A stretch of DNA of 6,005 bases. Source: JAMXLO01 sp036265005 (GTDB lineage Bacteria > Pseudomonadota > Alphaproteobacteria > Acetobacterales > Acetobacteraceae). Below are positions 1 through 6,005 of this stretch, in pieces (positions within the stretch are counted from its first letter, which is position 1; each line of letters opens with the position of its first letter). The notes under the pieces are model-generated. The model had not been told where the DNA came from, did no database searches, and saw nothing but the letters and a program-made list of their open reading frames with translations. The stretch spans positions 1 through 6,005 of the forward strand of contig DATAPW010000088.1 in the NCBI GenBank assembly GCA_036265005.1. Reading direction: 5' to 3'. Made by a program: the position numbers and the translations under genes.

Positions 1-714
1 ACCCGTCAGGCTCACCGCGACGGTGTTGTGGTCGCTGGCAACCGACTCGGTGATGGTCTTGTCGCCGCCGCCACTCGCTGTGTTCGTGATGGTGTTGAAG
101 CTGCCCGCGAGCGTCAGGTTGTTGGTGAACGACGCCACACCCGCGGCCGTGTTGCTGACGGTATTGCTGTTGCCGGTGATGCCATAGCTGCCGCCCTGGT
201 TCAGGGTGATGGCGCCGGTTGCACCGACCGAATTGGTCACCGCGTTGTCGGTGCCGGTGACGGCCAGGTTGTAGCTGAGCGTGGCGCCGTTGAGCGTATC
301 GGTGATGGTGTTGGCGCCAACGCCGGTATTGTTCACGACGATCGCCACCACGGGATTTGCCGGAGCCGCGGTATTGCCGATGGTGAGCGAGTGCGTGTTG
401 TTGCCTCCGGCGTACGACGCAGTCAGGCTTGCCGCGGTCGAGCCTGAGGTGGCCTTGACCGAGCCATAGAGCTTGTTGCTGCCGCCCTGTTGATTGATGC
501 TGACCGTGTCCCACGGGCCGGCCACCGGGAATGGCGTGGCGCCGCTGGCGTTGCCGCTGACCTGGTTGGCGAGGTGGGAATCGTCCTGCGTGATTGCCAG
601 CGTCGTCACCTTGCCGCCGTTGCTTGAGGCATCGATGCGGATGTTGTTGATGTCGGCCCAACCCGGGGCTGCCAGCCCCATCAGGATCGTTGCGCCGAGC
701 AGTATCGATTTCAT
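1..714 (-). CDS. Secreted Asn/Thr/Gly-rich repeat protein, candidate curli-like amyloid subunit (3' end missing)
   Basis: The reading frame is open from the ATG at 714 to the left edge, giving 238 residues with no stop, so the C-terminus is missing. AGAAGG at 729-724, 9 nt before the ATG, supports this start. Residues 1-20 form a Sec signal peptide (MKSILLGATI, hydrophobic core, likely cut after PGWA). The rest is rich in Asn, Thr, Ser, Gly and Ala, with no Cys. A short motif of the form G/S-x-x-N-[TA]-[VI] recurs near residues 154 (GTDNAVTN), 181 (GNSNTVSN), 204 (GSFNTITN) and 227 (SDHNTVAV), spaced 23-27 residues. QQGGSN (75-80) and NQGGSYG (172-178) recall the Gln-x-Gly-x-x-Asn core of curlin repeats. 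This pattern suits a stacked beta-solenoid or amyloid. The gene lies 76 bp downstream of csgG in the same direction, which makes it the probable CsgG/CsgF cargo. The canonical curlin consensus is not clearly met, so a non-amyloid secreted repeat protein remains possible. Confidence 0.75.
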   Translation of the reverse strand, partial: MKSILLGATILMGLAAPGWADINNIRIDASSNGGKVTTLAITQDDSHLANQVSGNASGATPFPVAGPWDTVSINQQGGSNKLYGSVKATSGSTAASLTASYAGGNNTHSLTIGNTAAPANPVVAIVVNNTGVGANTITDTLNGATLSYNLAVTGTDNAVTNSVGATGAITLNQGGSYGITGNSNTVSNTAAGVASFTNNLTLAGSFNTITNTASGGGDKTITESVASDHNTVAVSLTG

Positions 715-723
715 GGCCGGGTG

Positions 724-729
724 CCTTCT
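724..729 (-). promoter_or_regulatory. Shine-Dalgarno of the repeat-protein gene
   Basis: AGAAGG on the minus strand lies 9 nt before the ATG at 714. It decides the start of this edge-truncated gene. The two curli genes upstream, csgG and csgF, lack a comparably clear site, which would fit stronger translation of the structural subunit; that last point is inference. Confidence 0.6.
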
Positions 730-790
730 GTTGCGGAATTCCCCCGCAGCCGACGATATTCGCAGGACAGCCGGTAAGATGACGCTGGTT

Positions 791-1573
791 TCATGCCCAC
801 CAGCCATCGTGGATGCCATTTTGGACGAGTTGATTGAGGGCGGAGCGGATCGCAGCGCGGAGCGCAAGCCCGACCGGCTCGTTGCCGCCGCCGCCGAGTT
901 CCAGCTCCATCACGGATACCGAGAAGATCTTGGTGATGTGGCCGCCGGCCTTCAGCGAGGTTATCGACTTGGTCACCGTGGTCTGGCCGATGACCTCGCC
1001 GGTTTGCACGGCGACTGCCCGCAGGCTGAACGTGACGAGGTCGGTGATCAGCGTGCCGCTGGCGCCGATGCCGCCGAGCGCGACGCCCGCCGACAGGTCG
1101 CGTGTCGCCCGGTCGTAGGCCACCACCTGTCCGACGAACAGCACCTCCGCCACGCGGACCATGTTCAGCCTGCGCGGCGCGACCGGATGCCGACCGCTGG
1201 CCGGCTGGTCTCCGCTGTTCAACGCCAGGGTAGCGAGTTGCCGCTCACGCAGCAGTTCATCGATGTGCTGGCGTTCAACCAGGTAGACATAGCCCGGCCG
1301 TAGCGACCGGAGTGCCTCGACCAGGTACGGCGTGCAGTCCATCGGGACGGCGGTGCTCAGTTCCTGGGCGAGCAGCGTAGGCCGGCGCTGGCCCGTCGTG
1401 TCTATGCAGTTATAGATACCCACGGTCAACGCGCGTTTCGGCGGTGGCGGCAGCGGGATTTCGTCCTCGACCATGACGTCGGGCGTGGCCGATGGCAGCG
1501 GATCCTGAATGCAGCCTGCCATAGTGAGCAGACCGGCCGCCATCAGCGATACTGTGATCGAATGACGGCGCAT
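791..1573 (-). CDS. csgG: CsgG-family curli secretion channel, outer-membrane lipoprotein
   Basis: CsgG forms the nonameric outer-membrane channel that exports curli subunits from the periplasm. The product is 260 residues, close to the 277-residue E. coli precursor. A lipoprotein signal precedes the lipobox MAG-C, with the lipidated Cys at 21 and Ile at +2, which fits outer-membrane sorting. A Pro-rich linker (residues 40-45) leads into the CsgG domain. Family signatures visible are VGIYNCIDTTGQ (51-62), ELSTAVP (71-77), LVERQHIDELLRERQ (98-112), a strand pair around TFSLRAVAVQTGEVI (181-195), and the C-terminal NEPVGLALRAAI...NGIHDGWW. The start at 1573 was chosen because it puts the signal peptide at the N-terminus; the frame extends 16 codons upstream into csgF and a GTG lies two codons before. 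There is no clear Shine-Dalgarno, and csgF ends 10 bp upstream, so translational coupling is likely. The constriction-loop residues differ from those of E. coli. Function is assigned by recalled similarity. Confidence 0.93.
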   Translation of the reverse strand: MRRHSITVSLMAAGLLTMAGCIQDPLPSATPDVMVEDEIPLPPPPKRALTVGIYNCIDTTGQRRPTLLAQELSTAVPMDCTPYLVEALRSLRPGYVYLVERQHIDELLRERQLATLALNSGDQPASGRHPVAPRRLNMVRVAEVLFVGQVVAYDRATRDLSAGVALGGIGASGTLITDLVTFSLRAVAVQTGEVIGQTTVTKSITSLKAGGHITKIFSVSVMELELGGGGNEPVGLALRAAIRSALNQLVQNGIHDGWWA

Positions 1574-1583
1574 GGGCACAGCA

Positions 1584-1997
1584 TCAGTCGCCGGTCGGCA
1601 GCGACAGAGTGGTCGAACCACTCGGCGTGTTGATCGAGATGTTCAACTGGCCGTCGGCATTGACATAGGTGACCGACACGCTGCCCGACTGGATGGTTCC
1701 GGCATCGCCGTTCTGTGAATTGGCGATCTTCAGTGCCACGTCGCGCGCCACCAGGGAGTTGAGTTGGGAGATGATGGCGTTGGCGAATTGCTGGTTGGGA
1801 TCAGGCGCGGCGATGGCCTGCGCGGCGGCCTTTGCGGACGAATCGCGTTGATCGCGCAGGCTCTTCTCATACTGCGCCGCCTGCAATGCTGCCGGATTGG
1901 TGCCGCCGAAGCTGGGCGACTGCAACACGTAAAGCTGGTCGGTTGCGAAGCCGGGGCGCGCCAGCAACACGAAAATAATTGCCACGATTCGCAACAT
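1584..1997 (-). CDS. csgF: CsgF-family curli assembly protein
   Basis: CsgF is the surface-exposed accessory of curli secretion: its N-terminus plugs into the CsgG channel and the rest helps nucleate fibres at the cell surface. The product is 137 residues, against 138 in E. coli. Residues 1-18 (MLRIVAIIFVLLARPGFA) are a signal peptide. The mature N-terminus, TDQLYVLQSPSFGGTNP, matches the family pattern of a short strand followed by N/S-P-x-F-G-G, the part known to bind inside CsgG. A helical Ala/Gln-rich stretch follows (36-90, including FANAIISQLNSLV). The C-terminal strands (SVSVTYVNADGQLNISI, then TTLSLP) match the E. coli DGQLQLNV region. The open frame continues 59 codons upstream of the ATG at 1997, but that extension has no signal peptide and covers the likely regulatory region, so it was rejected. 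No obvious Shine-Dalgarno precedes the ATG. csgG follows after 10 bp. Confidence 0.92.
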   Translation of the reverse strand: MLRIVAIIFVLLARPGFATDQLYVLQSPSFGGTNPAALQAAQYEKSLRDQRDSSAKAAAQAIAAPDPNQQFANAIISQLNSLVARDVALKIANSQNGDAGTIQSGSVSVTYVNADGQLNISINTPSGSTTLSLPTGD

Positions 1998-2046
1998 GAT
2001 GCTACCGTGTCGAACACAATCACGGATTTGGCGCAGCAGGCTTTTG

Positions 2047-2062
2047 GCAATCGGCCGATTGC
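2047..2062. promoter_or_regulatory. Perfect 16-bp palindrome upstream of csgF, possible operator
   Basis: GCAATCGGCCGATTGC is a perfect palindrome whose near edge lies 49 nt upstream of the csgF ATG. A related, imperfect copy (GCAATCCGGCCGATC) starts at 2175. A dyad of this size and position is typical of a binding site for a dimeric regulator. No regulator gene is present in the window and the site matches no motif I can name, so its role is inferred from symmetry and position only. Confidence 0.4.
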
Positions 2063-2215
2063 ATGCACAGGTATTCAGACGCGATTTTATCGTACGCAAA
2101 CGAAGCCTCCATGCCTGGCGTGAAGCAATGGGCGGTCCATCCCGCCCCGCCCCAGCGACAATCGAGGTAGGCAAGCAATCCGGCCGATCTGCCAGCGGCA
2201 GAAGATGGCGTTGCC

Positions 2216-2268
2216 CCGTTAGCAGATTAGTATTGAGATTTCATTTATCTGCGGCCAGCCGCTAACGG
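2216..2268. repeat. AT-rich patch flanked by 8-bp inverted repeats
   Basis: CCGTTAGC at 2216-2223 and its exact reverse complement GCTAACGG at 2261-2268 flank 37 bases. Most of the interior (2221-2250) is clearly AT-rich against a GC-rich background. It lies about 220 bp upstream of the csgF start on the coding strand. It could be a promoter or a regulator-binding region for the curli operon, but no reliable promoter boxes are visible. Confidence 0.35.
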
Positions 2269-2333
2269 TGTTGCGGCTCAGTTGCGCCAAGCCGGCAGCG
2301 ATTTCGTGCTGCTATGCCAAACGTCATTGAGAT

Positions 2334-2464
2334 GACCCATGCGCCGCGCCGGCTGTCATGGCCGGGCCTGGCCCAGCCACCCAAGTCTTTTCGCCGATGC
2401 ATACGAGGAAGACGTGGAGGGCTGGGACACGCCCGGCCATGACCTCCGGCGCGGCGCATGGGTC
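2334..2464. repeat. 131-bp imperfect palindromic intergenic repeat (REP-like)
   Basis: The 45-base arms 2334-2378 and 2420-2464 are inverted copies with 41 of 45 positions matching. The inner part (2379-2419) also pairs loosely through AAGTCTT/AAGACG, with ATGCAT at the centre (2397-2402). The arms carry the GTCATGGCCGGGC...CCCAGCC core that I recall from palindromic repeats scattered between genes in Rhodospirillales and Rhizobiales. The element lies between two operons reading in the same direction, about 120 bp past the end of the ABC operon. It could fold in the RNA and act as a transcription or RNA-decay barrier. It encodes no transposase. Confidence 0.8.
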
Positions 2465-2554
2465 GCTTTCAACGAGCGTTGGCATGACAGCATCGTCGGC
2501 CAAACACGCGAACTTCGCGAAGCGGTGCCAGAATGCGCCGCCCCGCAACCTGGT

Positions 2555-2575
2555 GGCTCGGACGCTCCCCGAGCC
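2555..2575 (-). terminator. Weak hairpin after the ABC operon, possible terminator
   Basis: GGCTCGG and CCGAGCC form a 7-bp, nearly all-GC stem with a 7-nt loop, starting 10 nt after the stop codon of the ATPase gene. No T-run follows on the minus strand, so it is not a standard intrinsic terminator. It could still stall polymerase or protect the 3' end, perhaps together with the larger palindrome downstream. Confidence 0.3.
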
Positions 2576-2585
2576 CCGGCGCCGT

Positions 2586-3692
<1,107 letters not shown>

Positions 3693-3730
3693 GGTCTTGT
3701 CGTTCCCTCGTGTGTTGTGCGGTTTGTGGG

Positions 3731-4630
3731 CTAGCCCTTGGTGGCACCGGCGGTCAGGCCGGCAACGTAGTAGTCCATCAGGAAGGCGTAGATGACGATG
3801 GGTGGCAACGAGGCGAGCACGACCGCAGCCATGATCTTGCCCCACTGGAACACGTCACCGCGGATCAGGTCGCTGATGATGCCGACCGTCAGCACCATCT
3901 GGTTGGACGTGTAGAGATACGCGAGCGGATACAGGAAGGCGCCCCAGCTCACGGTGAACGCGAAGATCGTTGCGGCGATGATGCCGGGCATCGCCACCGG
4001 GATGAAGATCTTCCACAGCATCTGCAGGTAGCCGGCGCCATCGATCAGCGCGGCCTCGTCCAGCTCCTTCGGGATCGAACTGAAATAGCCGATCATGATC
4101 CAGGTGCAGAACGGCACCGCCAGCGTCGGATACAGGATCGCCAGGCACCAGAGGTTGTTGATCAGGCCGAGCATGCCGATGATCTGGAACAGCGGCAGGA
4201 ACAGCAGCGAAGCCGGGATCAGGTAGGTCAGGAACACGCCGGTGGCGAGCGCGGAACTGCCCCAGAAGCCCATCCGCGCCAGGCTGAATGCGGCCAGCAC
4301 GGCAATCGTCATGCTCACCACGACCACCACGACAGTGATCATCACAGAGTTCAGGTAGTAGGTCTGAAAGTTCGGATAGGTGATCAGGTACCAGAAATTC
4401 TCCAGCGTCGGATGATGGGCGAGCCACGGATTGCCCTGCTGCGCGGAGATCTCGGCCGACGACTTCAGGCTGGTCATCAGCGTGTAGAACGGCGGCACCA
4501 GGAAGATCACCACGAAGACGCCCAGCGCCATGTAGCTACCCCACAGCGCCCAGGCATTCTGGCGATGCAGGCTGTGGCGCTTGCGCCGGGTCTGCGGAAC
4601 GGCCCCGACGACTGCGGTTGACGAACTCAT
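3731..4630 (-). CDS. CUT1-type ABC transporter permease, MalG/UgpE-like
   Basis: This is an inner-membrane subunit forming half of the transport channel. The product is 299 residues. A short cytoplasmic N-terminus rich in Arg precedes about six membrane spans, near residues 29-52, 94-119, 127-150, 157-180, 213-238 and 265-288. The EAA loop that docks onto the ATPase is clear: ELDEAALIDGAGYLQMLWKI (189-208) followed by FIPVAMPG. The ending MDYYVAGLTAGATKG is typical of MalG-type permeases. Its ATG overlaps the TGA of the first permease gene by 4 bp (ATGA at 4630-4627), and AAGGAG at 4644-4639 lies 8 nt upstream, so the two permeases should be made in a coupled way. The substrate is unknown. 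Confidence 0.94.
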   Translation of the reverse strand: MSSSTAVVGAVPQTRRKRHSLHRQNAWALWGSYMALGVFVVIFLVPPFYTLMTSLKSSAEISAQQGNPWLAHHPTLENFWYLITYPNFQTYYLNSVMITVVVVVVSMTIAVLAAFSLARMGFWGSSALATGVFLTYLIPASLLFLPLFQIIGMLGLINNLWCLAILYPTLAVPFCTWIMIGYFSSIPKELDEAALIDGAGYLQMLWKIFIPVAMPGIIAATIFAFTVSWGAFLYPLAYLYTSNQMVLTVGIISDLIRGDVFQWGKIMAAVVLASLPPIVIYAFLMDYYVAGLTAGATKG

Positions 4631-5574
4631 GCCGCGATCTCCTTGCTGCGACGCGTCACGCCACGCAGAACGAAGAACGCGGCAATGGCGAGGATCGGGA
4701 ACATGAACAGGCTGTCGGCGGCGCCGAGAGGAATGTCGCCCGATTGGATGCCGACCTGGAAGGCGTAGGTGGCGAACACGTGCGTCATGTCCTGCGGTCC
4801 GCCCGAGGTGAGGATGCGCACGATGTCGAAGTCGGCGAAGGTGACGATAAGGCTAAACAGCACGGTGATGGCGATGATGTTGCGCATCATCGGCAGGGTG
4901 ACGAAGAACAGCTTCTGCACCGCATTGGCGCCGTCGATCGCCGCTGCTTCATATAGCTGGTCCGGCACCGACTTGAGCGCCGCGAGATACATGATCATGA
5001 AGAACGGCGTGCCGAACCAGACATTCACCGTGATGGTGCAGATCCGCGCGATCCAGCCGACGCCGAGCCAGGGCACCGACTGAAGGCCGAATTGGTTCAG
5101 GATCCAGTTGAATGCCGAGTAGGAGGGATCGAACATCCACCACCACGTGAGCGTGGACAGCGCCAGCGGGATGACCCAGGGGACCAGCAGCAGGCCGCGC
5201 CAGATGCGCTGGTTCTTGCCGGGGATGTTGTGCATCAGGTGCGCCAGGATGATGCCGATCAGCGCCTTGAACACCACGGCGGTGACGGCGAACAGGCAGC
5301 TCTGGAAGATGACCAGCTGGAAGGTGTTGCGCTTCAGCAGGAACGCGAAATTTCCCAGACCGACGAACGCCGTCATCTTCTTGTTCAGCATACTCAGATA
5401 GATGGCATAGAATGCCGGATAGATCACGAATCCCAGCACCAGCAGGATCAGCGGCAGGCATAGCAGGAAGCCGGTGGTTGACCGGCGCTGCGCAAACTTC
5501 CGCATGGTGCTTCTTCGAGCCGTGGACCGCCCAGGTGCCATGACACCGATAGGGACGCTCGTGCCGTCTGCCAT
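4627..5574 (-). CDS. CUT1-type ABC transporter permease, MalF/UgpA-like
   Basis: This is the other inner-membrane channel subunit. The product is 315 residues with about six membrane spans, near residues 35-60, 88-114, 125-147, 175-199, 233-255 and 286-305. The EAA loop is YEAAAIDGANAVQKLFFVTLP (208-228). LTSGGP (255-260) before the last span is characteristic of MalF/UgpA-type permeases, as is the aromatic-rich third span (TLTWWWMFDP). The start at 5574 (MADGTSVPIG) was chosen because GGGAGG at 5588-5583 sits 8 nt upstream. The frame stays open 16 codons further, but that part reads through the ribosome site into the tandem repeats (RPTWLRPTW), so it is almost certainly not translated. A second Met at residue 24 (MRKFAQRR) has no comparable ribosome site. 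The next permease overlaps by 4 bp. Confidence 0.93.
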   Translation of the reverse strand: MADGTSVPIGVMAPGRSTARRSTMRKFAQRRSTTGFLLCLPLILLVLGFVIYPAFYAIYLSMLNKKMTAFVGLGNFAFLLKRNTFQLVIFQSCLFAVTAVVFKALIGIILAHLMHNIPGKNQRIWRGLLLVPWVIPLALSTLTWWWMFDPSYSAFNWILNQFGLQSVPWLGVGWIARICTITVNVWFGTPFFMIMYLAALKSVPDQLYEAAAIDGANAVQKLFFVTLPMMRNIIAITVLFSLIVTFADFDIVRILTSGGPQDMTHVFATYAFQVGIQSGDIPLGAADSLFMFPILAIAAFFVLRGVTRRSKEIAA

Positions 5575-5582
5575 TCTTGATA

Positions 5583-5588
5583 CCTCCC
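5583..5588 (-). promoter_or_regulatory. Strong Shine-Dalgarno of the first permease gene
   Basis: GGGAGG on the minus strand, 8 nt before the ATG at 5574. It decides the start of the permease and rules out the longer frame that extends into the adjacent 15-bp repeats, which begin only 2 bp upstream of it. Confidence 0.8.
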
Positions 5589-5590
5589 GA

Positions 5591-5666
5591 AACCAGGTTG
5601 GCCGCAACCAGGTTGGCCGCAACCAGGTTGGCCGAAATCAGGTTTGGCCGAAACCTGGCTGGCCGA
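5591..5666. repeat. Five tandem copies of a 15-bp unit
   Basis: On the plus strand the unit is AACCAGGTTGGCCGC. Copies lie at 5591-5605, 5606-5620, 5621-5635, 5636-5651 (16 nt, with an extra T) and 5652-5666. The first two are identical and the third differs at its last base. The fourth and fifth have drifted further from the consensus. Each unit contains the small dyad AACC-A-GGTT. The array fills the leader between the binding-protein gene and the ribosome site of the first permease gene. It is not a CRISPR: the copies abut with no spacers. Confidence 0.92.
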
Positions 5667-5673
5667 AACCCAT

Positions 5674-5717
5674 CCTGAATGGGCCGAGCCGGCCGTTACC
5701 GGCTCGGCCCATTCAGG
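5674..5717 (-). terminator. Perfect 19-bp hairpin right after the binding-protein gene
   Basis: CCTGAATGGGCCGAGCCGG (5674-5692) and its exact reverse complement (5699-5717) enclose a 6-nt loop. The stem begins at the base after the stop codon at 5718-5720. Only TTT follows within GGGTTTCGG on the minus strand, with no long T-run, so full termination is doubtful. Comparable intergenic structures between malE and malF of E. coli protect the binding-protein message and lower downstream expression. The same role is likely here: partial termination or 3'-end stabilisation, giving more binding protein than permease. Confidence 0.75.
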
Positions 5718-6005
5718 TCAGCGGGTGAAGCCTTCCAGTTCATCCGATGCCCAGGCGACGACCTGGTCGATCGACTGGCCACTCTTCAGTTTCGCCAGCA
5801 TCGTCGGCATCGTGCCGCGATTGTAGATCTGCACGGCGATTTCCGGCGGGGCCGGCAGCGCGGCGATATGCGCCACCGCCTTATGAAACGGCCGGATCGG
5901 GTAATTGTAAACTGTCCCGGTCGGCGGCCCGACTTCCTGCCACACCTTGAAGTCCAGCATCGAGTCGAAGGGCGGAACGTCGTAGCCGACGACCTCAGTG
6001 CAGCG
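5718..6005 (-). CDS. ABC transporter extracellular solute-binding protein, C-terminal part (5' end missing)
   Basis: The frame is open from the right edge to the TGA at 5720-5718, giving the last 95 residues of a longer protein; a full-length family member is usually 400-450 residues. The visible end reads through VWQEVGPPTGTVYNYPIRP, then LPAPPEIAVQIYNRGTMPTM, KLKSGQSIDQVVAWASDELEGF, and a final TR. The PPEIA-x-Q-IYN segment and the closing amphipathic helix with SGQSIDQV-like sequence are what I expect at the C-terminus of CUT1 (family 1) binding proteins. The internal Met at 5960 is not the start, because similarity-like sequence (GYDVPPFDSM) continues upstream of it. As the first visible gene of the operon, it would capture the substrate in the periplasm and deliver it to the two permeases. 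The binding-pocket residues lie mostly outside the window, so the substrate cannot be inferred. Confidence 0.85.
   Translation of the reverse strand, partial: RCTEVVGYDVPPFDSMLDFKVWQEVGPPTGTVYNYPIRPFHKAVAHIAALPAPPEIAVQIYNRGTMPTMLAKLKSGQSIDQVVAWASDELEGFTR

Larger units (their letters stand above)
1998..2585. other. Intergenic region between the curli locus and the ABC operon
   Basis: These 588 bases lie between the csgF start and the end of the ABC ATPase gene and contain no gene I can support. Short open frames exist on both strands, but they have no recognisable protein features, and several simply cross the palindromic repeat. From right to left it holds a small GC hairpin (2555-2575), unassigned sequence with the 10-bp palindrome CTTCGCGAAG at 2512-2521, a 131-bp palindromic element (2334-2464), an AT-rich patch with flanking inverted repeats (2216-2268), a small hairpin (2188-2202, TCTGCC/GGCAGA), and two related operator-like motifs (2175-2192 and 2047-2062). 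The csgF promoter should be here, but I see no convincing -35/-10 pair. Confidence 0.7.

Noticed and set aside
28..447. A 139-codon plus-strand frame at the left end
   Set aside because: It is the antisense of the repeat-protein gene; its apparent repetitiveness reflects the repeats on the coding strand.
494..1303. A 269-codon open frame on the plus strand
   Set aside because: It spans the antisense of both the repeat-protein gene and csgG and has no coherent protein features.
1998..2174. A 59-codon N-terminal extension of csgF
   Set aside because: The extension is Arg-rich, puts the signal peptide in the middle of the protein and covers the palindromes upstream of the gene. The start at 1997 gives a family-length CsgF.
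2465..2554. Possible remnant of a small gene between the palindrome and the ATPase gene
   Set aside because: Short frames on both strands cross this stretch, but none has a ribosome site or features I recognise. It may belong to the dispersed repeat or be plain spacer.
3710..4621. A 303-codon open frame on the plus strand
   Set aside because: It is the antisense of the MalG-like permease. The product is extremely rich in His, Gln, Arg and Asp with no recognisable fold, while the minus strand gives a clear six-span permease with an EAA loop.
5591..5666. CRISPR array
   Set aside because: The copies are 15 bp and directly adjacent with no spacers, and no cas genes are present.

Overview
The window is GC-rich bacterial DNA. 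Every gene I can support lies on the minus strand, so transcription runs from position 6005 towards position 1. The codon use, gene families and intergenic repeat type suggest an alphaproteobacterium, possibly Rhodospirillales/Acetobacteraceae. That placement is inference from style; no rRNA or other marker gene is present.

Right part (6005 to 2586): an ABC importer operon of the CUT1 (MalEFGK-like) type. In transcription order it holds the C-terminal end of a periplasmic solute-binding protein (partial, runs off the right edge), two inner-membrane permeases that overlap by 4 bp (ATGA), and a UgpC/MalK-like ATPase. Such systems usually import a sugar, oligosaccharide, polyol or glycerol phosphate; nothing here fixes the substrate. 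Between the binding-protein gene and the first permease gene is an unusual spacer. It has a perfect 19-bp hairpin starting at the stop codon, then five tandem copies of a 15-bp unit that end just before a strong Shine-Dalgarno.

Middle (2585 to 1998): about 590 bases without a convincing gene. It holds a 131-bp imperfect palindrome with 45-bp arms (41/45 paired), resembling the dispersed palindromic repeats of alphaproteobacteria. Nearer the next gene are an AT-rich patch flanked by 8-bp inverted repeats and a perfect 16-bp palindrome about 50 bp before csgF, with a related near-copy further upstream.

Left part (1997 to 1): a curli-type amyloid secretion locus, csgF then csgG, followed by a secreted Asn/Thr/Gly/Ser-rich repeat protein that runs off the left edge. 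CsgG is the outer-membrane lipoprotein secretion channel and CsgF its surface-exposed partner. The repeat protein is the likely exported fibre subunit. Its repeats only loosely resemble the canonical curlin motif, and the CsgG constriction-loop residues differ from those of E. coli, so the locus looks like a divergent curli system. No csgE, csgD, csgB or csgC is visible in this window.
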